From positions 1 to 31,000 of the forward strand of contig CALJSD010000047.1 of NCBI GenBank assembly GCA_937976325.1: DNA of 31,000 nt, read 5' to 3'. This document shows positions 15,428 through 24,858 of this stretch, in pieces; within the stretch, counting starts at the first letter, position 1; each line of letters opens with the position of its first letter. The notes beneath the pieces were generated by a model. That model searched no databases. It had not been told where the DNA came from and was given only the letters and a program-made list of their open reading frames with translations. A program made the position numbers and the translations under genes. This stretch comes from an uncultured Carnobacterium sp. Its GTDB lineage: Bacteria; Bacillota; Bacilli; Lactobacillales; Aerococcaceae.

Positions 15428-15706
15428 TTATAATTCTAAAGGTTCTTCTTTAATCAGCTTTTCTTCAAGAATTGTGAACATTTCCTTAGCGTCTTCTTTT
15501 CTCGTTGAATCCAGTAACGCTTCAACTTGTACTAAGACATGTTTGTTCCCGAATTGAATCGCGATTTTATCTCCGACTTTGACGTCTGTTGAAGATTTCG
15601 CCACTTTATCATTGATAAACACACGTCCCTTGTCGGCTACTTCTTTAGCAACCGTACGGCGTTTGATTAATCGTGATACTTTTAAAAATTTATCGAGTCT
15701 CATCAT
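15428..15706 (-). CDS. rqcP: S4-domain ribosome quality-control factor RqcP (YabO)
   Basis: The small 92-residue RNA-binding protein is an S4 domain (MRLDKFLKVSRLIKRRTVAKEVADKGRVFINDKVAKSSTDVKVGD) with a short acidic tail. In Firmicutes it works with RqcH on stalled 50S subunits to add alanine tails to incomplete chains. The start overlaps the end of the flippase gene by 17 bp, and AGAGGAAA precedes two adjacent ATG codons. It is the last gene of the mfd-spoVB-rqcP unit. Confidence 0.92.
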   Translation of the reverse strand: MMRLDKFLKVSRLIKRRTVAKEVADKGRVFINDKVAKSSTDVKVGDKIAIQFGNKHVLVQVEALLDSTRKEDAKEMFTILEEKLIKEEPLEL

Positions 15707-17309
15707 TTTCCTCTTTTCTACTAAATTTACGTAATAAAGTCTTTCCTTTTGGAATTAGAACCCATTCGCGTTTGGTGAATAAATTCCATTTCATCGTTCC
15801 AGCCAGGAAAATCACAACTCCTATAAAGGCAAAGACGATTGAAAAGACAAAAGCCATCGTTCTTGAATCTTGCAGCCCTGTAAAATGCCATGCTCCGTAT
15901 GATAATACCGAAACAATGACTGTCATGCCAAGCGCAATGCCTGTAAGCAGCTGCATAAAGTTCCCGTCACGTAAGACACTTGTCATATTCTCTTTTGCAA
16001 AAGCCATCATCACACCCATCATCACGCAAAGCCCCAAAGCTGTCGCAAGGCTCGCTCCAAGCGTTCCAAACATCGCTACGAAGATGTAATTCGTACTTGC
16101 TTTCACTACGAGCCCTGCTGTGAGTGCTAGTAGCGTTTTTGGATATTGATGTTGACTTTGAAAAATGCCGTGCAACGACATAATCACAGATGCAAAGAAA
16201 ATACTTGTGACATAGACAAGGAGTACTGCCTGCCCCTTCGCATCTCCAAAGAGTGCGGTATTTAGCCATGGCAAGATCGCAATCATCCCCATCGTTGCGA
16301 CTACCGAGAACGTCATCGTCATTCGAAGAAGTGACGCGGATAGTCTCTTAAATTCTAAGTCGTGTCCTTTCTTAAAGGCGCGCGATAACATCGGCATATA
16401 GCTGGATGAAAATCCAACTCCGATCACCATTCCTAATTGCACGAGCGGCTGACCACGGTCGTAAATCCCCTTGAGGTCTTTGGCCACTTCTGGAAGAATT
16501 CCTTGCTCCGTTAACACATTATAGACAGAGAACGAATCCACCAATTGGAACAACACCAAGATGGAACTAAGTAGACAGATGGTTCCCCCTTCAAAGGCAA
16601 AGCGTTTAAAGAGATGCCCAAATGTCGGCACTTCTATTTCTACTGGTGTAATCGTCAAGCCGTCGAGCGGATCTTTCGTTTCTTTCAATACATAATATAG
16701 CATCACGAGAATGGCAAACACTGCCGCAATCGTCGCACTCGACATCGCCCATGTGCCCATTGTGTAGTAGTCTGAAATGGTACTGCCAAATAGACTCGCC
16801 ACAAAGAGAATCACCGCGACACGAACGACCTGTTCCACCACTTGCGAGATGGCAGTCGGCATCATCCGGAAGCTTCCTTGAAAATACCCTCTTGTGATAA
16901 CCAGAAACGGCATCAATAGAAACATCCACGAAACGCTTTGGACGACTGGCAAGAGTTCTACGTCCCCCATCCAGTGTGCAATCATTCCTGCTCCCAAATG
17001 GAGGAAGGCAAAAATCCCCACTCCAACGAGGCTCGCGATAACGAATAGCTGCTTCAATAATTTCTTTAAATGTGTCGACTCCAAGTATTCCGCGACTACA
17101 TTGGACACGAATACCGGGAATCCCGTTAATGCAAAGGTCATGCCGATTCCATAGATAGGATACACCTGTTGGTATACATAAAACCCGGTGTTGCCCACCA
17201 TATTTTGGAAAGGAACTCGGTACACCGCGCTCAGAATCTTTGCGATAAACGCGGCAATCGAGAGCGCAATCGCCCCTTGCATCATCCCTTTACTATTTAT
17301 CTTCTTCAT
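15690..17309 (-). CDS. Polysaccharide/lipid II flippase-like protein (MATE/SpoVB family)
   Basis: The 539-residue integral membrane protein has about 14 hydrophobic segments and typical sequence such as SAVYRVPFQNMVGNTGFYVYQQVYPIYGIGMTFALTGFPVFVSN. The family (SpoVB, YabM, MurJ/Amj-like) exports undecaprenyl-linked precursors for wall or polysaccharide synthesis. Whether this one flips lipid II cannot be told from sequence alone. The ATG at 17309 follows GAGG by six bases and lies inside the end of mfd; an ATG four codons upstream overlaps the same site. The 17-bp overlap suggests coupling with mfd. Confidence 0.9.
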   Translation of the reverse strand: MKKINSKGMMQGAIALSIAAFIAKILSAVYRVPFQNMVGNTGFYVYQQVYPIYGIGMTFALTGFPVFVSNVVAEYLESTHLKKLLKQLFVIASLVGVGIFAFLHLGAGMIAHWMGDVELLPVVQSVSWMFLLMPFLVITRGYFQGSFRMMPTAISQVVEQVVRVAVILFVASLFGSTISDYYTMGTWAMSSATIAAVFAILVMLYYVLKETKDPLDGLTITPVEIEVPTFGHLFKRFAFEGGTICLLSSILVLFQLVDSFSVYNVLTEQGILPEVAKDLKGIYDRGQPLVQLGMVIGVGFSSSYMPMLSRAFKKGHDLEFKRLSASLLRMTMTFSVVATMGMIAILPWLNTALFGDAKGQAVLLVYVTSIFFASVIMSLHGIFQSQHQYPKTLLALTAGLVVKASTNYIFVAMFGTLGASLATALGLCVMMGVMMAFAKENMTSVLRDGNFMQLLTGIALGMTVIVSVLSYGAWHFTGLQDSRTMAFVFSIVFAFIGVVIFLAGTMKWNLFTKREWVLIPKGKTLLRKFSRKEENDETR

Positions 17310-20300
17310 GTTTTTCCTCATCGCGGGCTAGAATTTCCCCGCATGTTTTTACAAACAGTTTAACTTGCTCCAGCCATAAGTCAACAGGCTTTTGCGTGAT
17401 ATTTAATAAAATCTGAAGACTTTCGCCCTTGTTGGCCACTTGTGCTGGTAATTTCACTGGACCAAGCGCTTCAAAGACTGGCACTCCTTGCAAGCGAGTC
17501 GCACTTGGCGGTGCAATCGTAATCGTTACCGAATTGTCTTTACGTTTAATCGATACGACATCAATCTCGTTGGCGTAATGCTTAATCAATCCAACTTCTG
17601 CTAATGCGCTGACTTCATCCGGGAAGTCACCGAAGCGGTCGATAAAGTCATCGAGCAATTCTTCATAAGCTTCCACGCTATCAATCGAACGAATGCGTTT
17701 GTACATCTCGATTTTCTGACGTTCGTCTTGAATATAGCTTGCTGGAATATACGCATCAATCTGTAAGTCGATTTCAACGGTTTCTTCGTCCGACTTCACT
17801 TCTTTACCTTGTTTCTTCAACACGGCTTCGCTTAACAATTGAGAATATAAGTCGAATCCGACCGAATCGATAAATCCGTGCTGTTGTTTTCCAAGTAAAT
17901 TCCCTGCCCCACGAATCGAGAGGTCACGCATGGCAATCTTGAATCCAGAGCCGAGTTCTGTAAAGTCACGCATCGCTTGCAGACGCTTCTCGCTGACTTC
18001 GGTTAAAACTTTATCCGGTTGATACATGAGGTACGCATAGGCAATGCGGTTTGTACGCCCCACACGTCCACGCAATTGATACAACTGCGAAAGCCCCATA
18101 TGATCGGCATTTTCAATAAAGAGGGTGTTCACATTTGGAATATCCACCCCAGTTTCGATAATCGTGGTCGTCACTAACACGTCGTATTCCCCTTCGATAA
18201 ATTGGAAGAGAATATTTTCAAGCGTCGTTTCACTCATTTGACCATGAATCACACCAACACGACAGCCTGGAACGAGCGCTCTAAGTTCGTCCGCCTTCTT
18301 CTCAATCGTCTCCACACGATTATATAAATAGAAGACTTGTCCGCCACGAGCCATCTCGCGTTCGATGCCGTCACGAATGGTCATCGGGTTTTGTTCCATC
18401 ACGAAAGTTTGAACCGGATAACGGTTTGCTGGTGGCGTCTCGATGACAGATAAATCACGTACCCCAAGCATTGACATGTGGAGCGTTCTTGGAATTGGCG
18501 TTGCCGTGAGCGTCAATACATCCACTTGCGATTTCAGTTGTTTCAAACGTTCCTTATGCTTCACTCCAAAGCGTTGTTCTTCATCGACAATGAGAAGTCC
18601 TAAATCTAAAAACTGCACATCTTTTGAAAGCAGACGGTGAGTCCCAATGACGATATCGACTGCGCCTTTGCGAAGCTTCTCAATCGTTTCTTCTTGTTCT
18701 TTTTTACTACGGAAACGACTTAATAATCCGATGGTAAATGGATAGTCCGCAAAGCGTTGTACGAAATTCTCGTAATGTTGCTCGGCAAGAATCGTTGTTG
18801 GTACCAAGACAGCCGCTTGTTTCCCATCCATGACCGCCTTGAAGACTGCACGCATGGCTACTTCCGTCTTCCCATATCCAACGTCCCCGACAAGCAGACG
18901 GTCCATCGGTTTGTCCTTTTGCATGTCTTCCTTAATCTCCGCAACACTTCGCAATTGGTCTTGCGTTTCTGTGTATGGGAAGGCTTGTTCGAATTCTTGT
19001 TGTTCCACCGTATCACGGCTAAACGCATACCCTTTTTCAGCGTCACGTTTGGCATACAATTCGATAAGTTCATCAGCGATATCTTCAATCTTGGCCGTTA
19101 CTTTGCGTTTCGTCTTCGCCCATTCCGTACCACCCAATTTATTGAGTTTTGGTACTTTTGCATCCGACGACACATATTTTTGAACGAGCTTAATTTGAGA
19201 AACTGGGACGAATAAATTCCCGCCGTCTTGATAGTGAATCGACATGTAGTCCTGGTGGATACCGCCGATTTCGAGCGTCTCCATCCCTTGGTACACACCG
19301 ACCCCATGATTCACATGAACCACATAGTCTCCAACAGCTAATTCGGTATAGCTCTTCAAGCGTTCCGCGTTCGAGATTTTTTGATTTCGCGGTGCGCGTT
19401 TTGTGAGTTTATTGAACAATTCGCGTTCCGTTAAGATAGCAAATTTATCTTCTGGCAGTTCAAATCCATTGTGCATCTTACCGACCATGATTTGCAGTTG
19501 CCCTTCTAGCACAGTTCCGTTTGAAATCACACTCTGGATGTCAAAATCCGCAAAGGTTTGTTCGACCTTTTGCGCGCGTTTGGCATCATCGACTAAGACG
19601 ATAACGGTTGCGCCTTGTTTCTTCCAACGGTCTGCTTCGACTTTCACCATCGGCATTTGCGAGAAGAACTGCGTCATCGTGCGTGTCGTAATCGGATGAA
19701 TCGCATCAAGCGCGAGTCTTCCAAGTCCTTTTTGGAAAATGGCTAAATATGTTCTCTTCAATGGACTTTCTTTTAACACTTTTCGTCCATCTTGAACAAG
19801 CGACAATCCAGAAGCAATCGCACCCGTTTCGATATGGTGCGTCTTCCAATAGCCCGCCTCTTCTTCCAACGATTTACTCTTTTCGATAAAACGAGCGTAG
19901 TCATCAATAATGAGGTACGCATCTTTAGAAACATAATCTAATAAACTGGTTTTCTCTGGATAAATACATTCCAAAAAGTATGTTAAGTTCGATGGGATTT
20001 CCCCATTTTCTAATTGCGCATCGATGGCTTGATGGATATTTTTAACTTGATCTTTTCGTTCTGGACTTTGAGCCGCCTTCACGTCCTTTTCATAAAGCGC
20101 GTGGATTTTGGATTGCGCCTTCCAGACCGCTTCCTTTTGAAGTGGCAAGTCTGTTGCTGGTAAAATACGCACTTCGTTAATCACATCCATCGAACGTTGC
20201 GTCTCCGCATTAAATGCACGAATCGAGTCCACTTCTGTATCAAAGAAATCTAGACGTAGTGGATATTCTTGGTCGAGTGGGTAAATATCGACAATACTTC

Positions 20301-20832
20301 CACGAAGCGCAAATTCACCAGGAGTTGCCACCATGTTTTCACGACGATATCCTAATTCCACTAACTGTTCCACGAAGGCATCCATTGATTCAATTTCAGA
20401 CCCCATTGCCAGTTCAATCGAGCTCTTCTTCCAGACAGCTGCTGGCACTAAGAGCTTTTGAATCCCAGATAGCGGCACGATAACGATCCCTTTTTCACCA
20501 CGACTTAAGAAATCGAGCGTGCGAATGCGTTGGCTCACCACATCCGGCGACACCACTGAGAAATCCGCCGCAAGTGACTCTTCTACCGGAAAGAGGTGTA
20601 CAACCTCATCGTCATACCACTCCGATAACTCTTCGTAGGTTTGCGTTGCTTGTAAGAGCGTTGGCGTCACAATTACTAATTGCTTGTCCAATTTCTCAAA
20701 CGCGCATGACTCGGCCAAGTGTTTTACAGACCCACTAAGACCTAGCACGAGTTGACTCTCATGAAGACTAAGCGTATCGAACCACTCTTTAAATCCTTTC
20801 AGTTTACTAATTGTTTGGTGCAATAATTGCAT
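17293..20832 (-). CDS. mfd: Transcription-repair coupling factor Mfd
   Basis: The 1179-residue DNA translocase removes RNA polymerase stalled at lesions and recruits UvrA. It has N-terminal UvrB-like domains, the RNA-polymerase interaction domain (YAVGDYVVHVNHGVGVYQG type, around 490), and the RecG-like motor with GDVGYGKTEVAMRA, DEEQRFGVKHKE, TATPIPRT and QLRGRVGR. A C-terminal TRCF domain follows. The ATG at 20832 has AAAGGAG upstream; an upstream in-frame start would lie in the preceding terminator. The pth-mfd order is standard in Firmicutes. Confidence 0.97.
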   Translation of the reverse strand: MQLLHQTISKLKGFKEWFDTLSLHESQLVLGLSGSVKHLAESCAFEKLDKQLVIVTPTLLQATQTYEELSEWYDDEVVHLFPVEESLAADFSVVSPDVVSQRIRTLDFLSRGEKGIVIVPLSGIQKLLVPAAVWKKSSIELAMGSEIESMDAFVEQLVELGYRRENMVATPGEFALRGSIVDIYPLDQEYPLRLDFFDTEVDSIRAFNAETQRSMDVINEVRILPATDLPLQKEAVWKAQSKIHALYEKDVKAAQSPERKDQVKNIHQAIDAQLENGEIPSNLTYFLECIYPEKTSLLDYVSKDAYLIIDDYARFIEKSKSLEEEAGYWKTHHIETGAIASGLSLVQDGRKVLKESPLKRTYLAIFQKGLGRLALDAIHPITTRTMTQFFSQMPMVKVEADRWKKQGATVIVLVDDAKRAQKVEQTFADFDIQSVISNGTVLEGQLQIMVGKMHNGFELPEDKFAILTERELFNKLTKRAPRNQKISNAERLKSYTELAVGDYVVHVNHGVGVYQGMETLEIGGIHQDYMSIHYQDGGNLFVPVSQIKLVQKYVSSDAKVPKLNKLGGTEWAKTKRKVTAKIEDIADELIELYAKRDAEKGYAFSRDTVEQQEFEQAFPYTETQDQLRSVAEIKEDMQKDKPMDRLLVGDVGYGKTEVAMRAVFKAVMDGKQAAVLVPTTILAEQHYENFVQRFADYPFTIGLLSRFRSKKEQEETIEKLRKGAVDIVIGTHRLLSKDVQFLDLGLLIVDEEQRFGVKHKERLKQLKSQVDVLTLTATPIPRTLHMSMLGVRDLSVIETPPANRYPVQTFVMEQNPMTIRDGIEREMARGGQVFYLYNRVETIEKKADELRALVPGCRVGVIHGQMSETTLENILFQFIEGEYDVLVTTTIIETGVDIPNVNTLFIENADHMGLSQLYQLRGRVGRTNRIAYAYLMYQPDKVLTEVSEKRLQAMRDFTELGSGFKIAMRDLSIRGAGNLLGKQQHGFIDSVGFDLYSQLLSEAVLKKQGKEVKSDEETVEIDLQIDAYIPASYIQDERQKIEMYKRIRSIDSVEAYEELLDDFIDRFGDFPDEVSALAEVGLIKHYANEIDVVSIKRKDNSVTITIAPPSATRLQGVPVFEALGPVKLPAQVANKGESLQILLNITQKPVDLWLEQVKLFVKTCGEILARDEEKHEEDK

Positions 20833-20855
20833 ACTATTCTCCTTTTTCCAACGAC

Positions 20856-20890
20856 AAAAAGAGACCGCAAAAAAATTTTGCAGCATCTCT
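20856..20890 (-). terminator. Terminator between pth and mfd
   Basis: AGAGA and GCAAAA arms pair with UUUUGC and UCUCU around a small internal loop, followed by five T on the minus strand, just before the mfd ribosome binding site. It probably gives partial termination after pth. Confidence 0.7.
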
Positions 20891-20900
20891 TTTCTATGGA

Positions 20901-21461
20901 TTAATTAAATTGATTCATTGTTTTGACGAAATCGCTCGTTTCAATCCACGAACGAATCGCATCGACACTCTTTTGCACGGCAAAAATAATGTCCTCTTCT
21001 TCCTCTTTTTCAAAACGGTTGAGCACATGTCCTACGACCGTACGCCCATCTTTTGGACGACCAACCCCAACCTTAATACGGTTAAACTCGCTCGTCCCGA
21101 GGCACGAAATAATACTCTTGATTCCGTTATGTCCTCCGGCGCTGCCTTTTTGACGAAGACGAATCTTTCCAACCGGAAGATCCATATCATCATAAACAAC
21201 CAGCAAGTCTTCGATTCCAATTTTAAAATAATTCATCAGCGGACGAATCGCTTCACCCGATAAGTTCATAAACGTCAATGGCTTCATGAAGATGACTTTT
21301 TCGCCACCGATTTGCACCTGCGCAAATACCGCATCGAAGAGCGCCTTATCGAAATCAAACTTCTCTTGATAGGCCACTTCATCCATTGTCATGAACCCGA
21401 CATTATGTCTGGTCCCTTTATACTTTGCTCCAGGATTCCCTAGACCAACGACTAATTTCAT
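20901..21461 (-). CDS. pth: Peptidyl-tRNA hydrolase
   Basis: Releases tRNA from peptidyl-tRNAs that have dropped off the ribosome; essential. The 186 residues open MKLVVGLGNPGAKYKGTRHNVGF, giving the catalytic His19 and the tRNA-binding Asn9. FMNLSGEA and DDMDLPVGK, and GGHNGIKS near 110, are the other family motifs. Length is normal. A ribosome binding site precedes the ATG, and an extended -10 promoter (TGG-TATAAT, 21495-21503) lies about 35 bp upstream. It is divergent from ldh. Confidence 0.97.
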   Translation of the reverse strand: MKLVVGLGNPGAKYKGTRHNVGFMTMDEVAYQEKFDFDKALFDAVFAQVQIGGEKVIFMKPLTFMNLSGEAIRPLMNYFKIGIEDLLVVYDDMDLPVGKIRLRQKGSAGGHNGIKSIISCLGTSEFNRIKVGVGRPKDGRTVVGHVLNRFEKEEEEDIIFAVQKSVDAIRSWIETSDFVKTMNQFN

Positions 21462-21494
21462 ACTTTCACCTATTCTTTTTTCTTCTATTTTGCT

Positions 21495-21503
21495 ATTATA
21501 CCA
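21495..21503 (-). promoter_or_regulatory. Extended -10 promoter of pth-mfd
   Basis: TGG-TATAAT on the minus strand without a good -35, about 34 bp upstream of the pth start. Confidence 0.6.
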
Positions 21504-21609
21504 TACCCCTACACCGTCCCGTTATTAATTCACATTTTCACGAAATTGTGTTTTTTATGTATTATTTGTCATAATGTGGGACTTATGAAAATCAATTTTA
21601 AAAAAATCG

Positions 21610-21618
21610 TGCTATACT
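21610..21618 (+). promoter_or_regulatory. Extended -10 promoter of ldh
   Basis: TGC-TATACT, preceded by an A/T-rich stretch and no clear -35 box, about 44 bp before the ATG. A strong AGGAGGT (21649-21655) follows, as expected for a highly expressed glycolytic gene. Confidence 0.65.
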
Positions 21619-21661
21619 TGTTTATGGATATTCCATCACTAATTTTTTAGGAGGTATGAAT

Positions 21662-22636
21662 ATGGAAAAATCTCAAAAACATGGTAATAAAGTAATTTTA
21701 GTCGGTGACGGTGCCGTTGGTTCTAGTTACGCATACGCACTTGTATTACAGGGGATCGCAGAAGAACTAGGAATTATCGACATCAATTTCGAGAAAACAG
21801 AAGGCGATGCGTTAGACTTATCACATGCCTTAGCTTTCAATGCCCCTAAAAAGATTTATGCAGCGAAATACGAAGACTGCCACGACGCAGATATCGTATG
21901 TATCACAGCAGGAGCTGCTCAAAAACCTGGCGAAACTCGCTTGGACTTAGTATCTAAAAACTTAAAAATCTTGAAAAACATCGTAGACTCTATTATGGCT
22001 AGCGGATTCAACGGAATCTTCCTAATGGCATCTAACCCAGTAGATATCTTAACTTACGCAACTTGGAAATTCTCAGGACTTCCAAAAGAACGCGTTATCG
22101 GATCTGGTACTTCTTTAGACAGTGCTCGTTTCCGTCAAACAATCGCTGAATTAGTGGGTGTTGACGCTCGTAACGTTCACGGATATATCATGGGTGAACA
22201 CGGAGACACTGAATTCCCAGTTTGGTCACATACAAACGTCGGCGGTTTACAAATTTATGAATGGGTTCGTCAAAATCCACACGTTGATGAAGAAAAATTA
22301 GTTGAAGTATTCTTCCAAGTACGTGACGCTGCTTATGAAATCATCGCTAAAAAAGGTGCGACTTACTATGGTATCGGTGCTACTCTAGCGCGTATTACAA
22401 AAGCCATCTTAAACAACGAACAAGCCATCTTCCCATTATCGGTATACCTTGAAGGTCAATACGGACAAGAAGATATTTTCATCGGAGCTCCAGCCGTTAT
22501 CGGACGTGAAGGAATTCGTCAAATCATCGAAATCCCTCTAGCTGACTCTGAACAAGAGAAAATGGACTTATCTGCGAAAACATTGAAATCAATCTTACAC
22601 GATGCTTTCGAAAAATTAGAAGCAGAAAACAACTAA
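21662..22636 (+). CDS. ldh: L-lactate dehydrogenase
   Basis: Reduces pyruvate to L-lactate and regenerates NAD+, the end step of homolactic fermentation. The 324 residues have the NAD motif GDGAVGS at 15-21, substrate and dimer sites in ITAGAAQKPGETRLDL and SGTSLDSARFR, and the catalytic His180 in GEHGDTEFPVWS. The ATG at 21656 would lie only one base from AGGAGGT; the ATG at 21662 has proper spacing and is chosen. Codons look more biased to preferred ones than in most neighbours. It is a single-gene unit with a strong terminator. Confidence 0.97.
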   Translation: MEKSQKHGNKVILVGDGAVGSSYAYALVLQGIAEELGIIDINFEKTEGDALDLSHALAFNAPKKIYAAKYEDCHDADIVCITAGAAQKPGETRLDLVSKNLKILKNIVDSIMASGFNGIFLMASNPVDILTYATWKFSGLPKERVIGSGTSLDSARFRQTIAELVGVDARNVHGYIMGEHGDTEFPVWSHTNVGGLQIYEWVRQNPHVDEEKLVEVFFQVRDAAYEIIAKKGATYYGIGATLARITKAILNNEQAIFPLSVYLEGQYGQEDIFIGAPAVIGREGIRQIIEIPLADSEQEKMDLSAKTLKSILHDAFEKLEAENN

Positions 22637-22646
22637 TAAAACAACA

Positions 22647-22683
22647 AAACACCGTACTAAGAAATTTTCTTGGTACGGTGTTT
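22647..22683. terminator. Bidirectional terminator between ldh and the DUF554 gene
   Basis: An 11-bp perfect outer stem, AAACACCGTAC/GTACGGTGTTT (22647-22657 with 22673-22683), extended by a further AAGAAA/TTTCTT pairing, with a T-run on the plus strand. Confidence 0.92.
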
Positions 22684-22700
22684 TTCATTGTCTTCAACTA

Positions 22701-23390
22701 TTAAAATAACGCAAATAGCGGAACAAGTAGAATCGGCATAAAGATAGCTGGCAAGAAGTTTAATACTTTAATCTTCGTAATGCCAAGTAAGTTCATGGCT
22801 AATCCGACTAAAAGTACAGACCCCACTGCTGACATCGATACGGTTACTACTTCATTTAAATGAGGGGCAACGATTTGCGATAAACCCACTAAAATTAACT
22901 CATACGCAATGACCGCCACAGCAGAAAGCCCTACTCCAATCCCTTCCGTTGCCGCAAGGAAAATTGAAGTAATCCCGTCAAGTACTGACTTTGTTTGAAG
23001 TAACGTTGGGTCTCCTGTAATTCCTAGCTGAATCGATCCCATTGTGGCAAGAGCTCCCACGCAGAAAATCATTACTGCCGCAACGAACCCTTCGCCGATA
23101 TTTAAATTGTTTTCTTTGCCTTTTGAAGCCTTCTCCTGAAGCCAGTCTGAGAACTTACGTACTCGCTCCTCCATTTGAAGCCCTTCTCCGACAACGCCAC
23201 CGCATACTAGCGATAAAATCATAAGCAAGCTATTCGGGATTTGAATCGCGCCTTTAATTCCGACTAAGAATACACAAAGCGCTAACCCTTGCATGATATG
23301 TTGTGCGAAGCGCTCTGAAATAATATGGCGTAAAAATACACCCGCAAGCGCCCCAACGACAATGGCTATCCCGTTAATAAATATAATCAC
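22701..23390 (-). CDS. DUF554 family membrane protein
   Basis: The 229-residue membrane protein has about six to seven hydrophobic segments. Conserved stretches include GALAGVFLRH near the start, CGGVVGEGLQMEERV near 70, and AVMIFCVGALATMGSIQLGITGDPTLLQTKSVLDGI near 110-145, as in YqgA/DUF554 proteins. A transporter role has been proposed for the family, but no function is established. The start is a GTG after AAGGAG. That ribosome binding site lies in the 3' arm of the hairpin after ssb. Confidence 0.85.
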   Translation of the reverse strand: MIIFINGIAIVVGALAGVFLRHIISERFAQHIMQGLALCVFLVGIKGAIQIPNSLLMILSLVCGGVVGEGLQMEERVRKFSDWLQEKASKGKENNLNIGEGFVAAVMIFCVGALATMGSIQLGITGDPTLLQTKSVLDGITSIFLAATEGIGVGLSAVAVIAYELILVGLSQIVAPHLNEVVTVSMSAVGSVLLVGLAMNLLGITKIKVLNFLPAIFMPILLVPLFALF

Positions 23391-23399
23391 TCGAAAAAC

Positions 23400-23428
23400 T
23401 CCTTCATTTTAACCATTCTAGTGAAGGA
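23400..23428 (-). promoter_or_regulatory. Hairpin that could terminate ssb and mask the DUF554 start
   Basis: On the minus strand TCCTTCA (23422-23428) pairs with TGAAGGA (23400-23406), followed by five T. The 3' arm contains the GAAGGA ribosome binding site of the downstream GTG start, so the same hairpin can end transcription and hide the start site. Confidence 0.5.
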
Positions 23429-23443
23429 ATTTCTCTCCTCCCA

Positions 23444-23824
23444 CTATTCCACAAACAAACTTTGCGGATCTTCAAAAGGACTTACTCCGTCCTCTTCTGT
23501 TTCGTGTTTTCTCTCTAAGAAGTATACTTCCTCAATCACCACTTCGGTCACATACACTTCTTGATGATTCTTGTTAGTGTAGCGACGGGTGTTGAGTCGC
23601 CCTTCCACGCCAATGCGGTCTCCCTTTTTGACAAACTTGCCGATACGCTCTGCAATCTTGCCCCAAGCGACCACTTGGATAAAGTGTGAATGATAGGAAT
23701 CATCGCTGTTGCGGTACACATTTTGCACCGCGATGGTATTATTAAACACACTCTTTCCGGAAGGTTGAAGTTGTTGCACCTCTACCTCTTTGACAACACG
23801 ACCAATTAAAGATACTAAGTTCAT
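23444..23824 (-). CDS. Short single-stranded DNA-binding protein (SsbB-like)
   Basis: The 126 residues consist of an OB fold (about 1-104: MNLVSLIGRVVKEVEVQQ, FIQVVAWGKIAERIGKFVKKGDRIGVEGRLNTRRYTN) and a short tail. The tail lacks the usual long Gly/Gln linker and the DDDLPF-type tip; it ends SPFEDPQSLFVE. This resembles the second SSB of naturally transformable Firmicutes, which coats incoming DNA, rather than the replication SSB beside rpsF/rpsR. The start has AGGAGG upstream. No competence box is evident, so the role is inferred from length and location. Confidence 0.85.
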   Translation of the reverse strand: MNLVSLIGRVVKEVEVQQLQPSGKSVFNNTIAVQNVYRNSDDSYHSHFIQVVAWGKIAERIGKFVKKGDRIGVEGRLNTRRYTNKNHQEVYVTEVVIEEVYFLERKHETEEDGVSPFEDPQSLFVE

Positions 23825-23874
23825 AAGACGAACCTCCTATAGTTTTTTCTATAGTAAGCTACGCCCCACATCTT

Positions 23875-24825
23875 CTAATTGGCTTTTCCTTCTTCTCTTA
23901 ATTTTTGAGAAAATTCAGAAATCTTACGCAGTCTGTGGTTAACCCCTGATTTCGAGATAGGCCCAGAAGGTAACATCTCGCCCAATTCTTTCAAACTAAT
24001 TTCTGGATTCTCTAAACGGATTTTTGCAATATCCGATAATTTATCTGGCAAGGCATCGAGCCCTACCGTATCTTCAATATATTGAATCTCTTCGATTTGA
24101 CGAGTGGCTGCGTTCACCACTTTATTAATATTGGCATTCTCGCAGTTTACTAAACGATTCGCAGTATTTCGCATATCGCGAATGATTCGGATATCTTCAA
24201 AATGCAACATCGCCTTGGAAGCATGAATCACGGCAAGAAAGTCTGCGATTTTCTCGGCTTCTTTCAAGTACGTGATATACCCCTTACGACGCTCAATCGT
24301 TCTGGCATTCAACCCAAACGCATTCATCATCTGACAAATATCGTCGTTATGCTCTTCGTAAATCGAATAAATCTCTAAGTGATAACGGCTTGTTTTCGGG
24401 TCATTAATCGAACCACCAGCCAGAAACGCCCCACGAAGGTAGGCACGCATCTTCTCTTCGTCTTCACGAACATTTTCCGGAACGCGCATATTAAATAAAC
24501 CGCTCGACTTAATATTCAAGTCTTCCAGAATCTCTTCCGTTCCGTGTTTCAAACGTACGATATACACATTGTTCTTCTTCAGTTTCATCTTACGGCGAAC
24601 CAAGAGTTCACTTTCCACTTGGTAATACTTCTTCAAGAGCACATAAATACGTCTAGCAATCGCAGCATTTTCTGTTTGGATATTTAAAATCAATTGACGA
24701 TTCAAAATCCCAACCGCTCCATTCATTCGAATCAGCGCCGCTAGTTCATATTTTGAATAGTCATATTGCACTTCTAGTTGCGTTAGTTCTTGTTTTGTCT
24801 CTGCAGCAAATGATAGTAAGGACAC
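23875..24825 (-). CDS. whiA: Sporulation/division regulator WhiA
   Basis: DNA-binding protein of Gram-positives that affects division and envelope functions. It has an N-terminal LAGLIDADG-like domain without endonuclease function, typified by ELAALIRMNGAVGILNRQLILNIQTENAAIARRIY, and a C-terminal helix-turn-helix (about 265-300, ISLKELGEMLPSGPISKSGVNHRLRKI). Starting from GTG at 24825, with AGGAGG before it, gives 316 residues, the standard length; a longer ATG start at 24852 would add nine unconserved residues. It follows yvcK and rapZ in the conserved order. Confidence 0.94.
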   Translation of the reverse strand: MSLLSFAAETKQELTQLEVQYDYSKYELAALIRMNGAVGILNRQLILNIQTENAAIARRIYVLLKKYYQVESELLVRRKMKLKKNNVYIVRLKHGTEEILEDLNIKSSGLFNMRVPENVREDEEKMRAYLRGAFLAGGSINDPKTSRYHLEIYSIYEEHNDDICQMMNAFGLNARTIERRKGYITYLKEAEKIADFLAVIHASKAMLHFEDIRIIRDMRNTANRLVNCENANINKVVNAATRQIEEIQYIEDTVGLDALPDKLSDIAKIRLENPEISLKELGEMLPSGPISKSGVNHRLRKISEFSQKLREEGKAN

Positions 24826-24858
24826 AGGCCTCCTCCTTTCTCTTCTAGTCATGTTGAA

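Noticed and set aside
18757..19215. Plus-strand frames opposite mfd
   Set aside because: Antisense shadows of the conserved motor domain; no start signals or family resemblance.
21508..21517. CCTACACCGT shared by the pth and lipoprotein A promoters
   Set aside because: Its distance from the -10 differs by three bases between the two, and no third occurrence was seen; not enough to call a shared operator.
21525..21540. TAATTCACATT upstream of ldh, matching a box of the cruciform-like elements
   Set aside because: None of the flanking helices or other boxes is present, so an 11-base chance match in AT-rich sequence is more likely.
21530..21560. A Rex-type operator before ldh
   Set aside because: CAC and GTG half-sites are in the wrong order and spacing for the TTGTG-N8-CACAA consensus.
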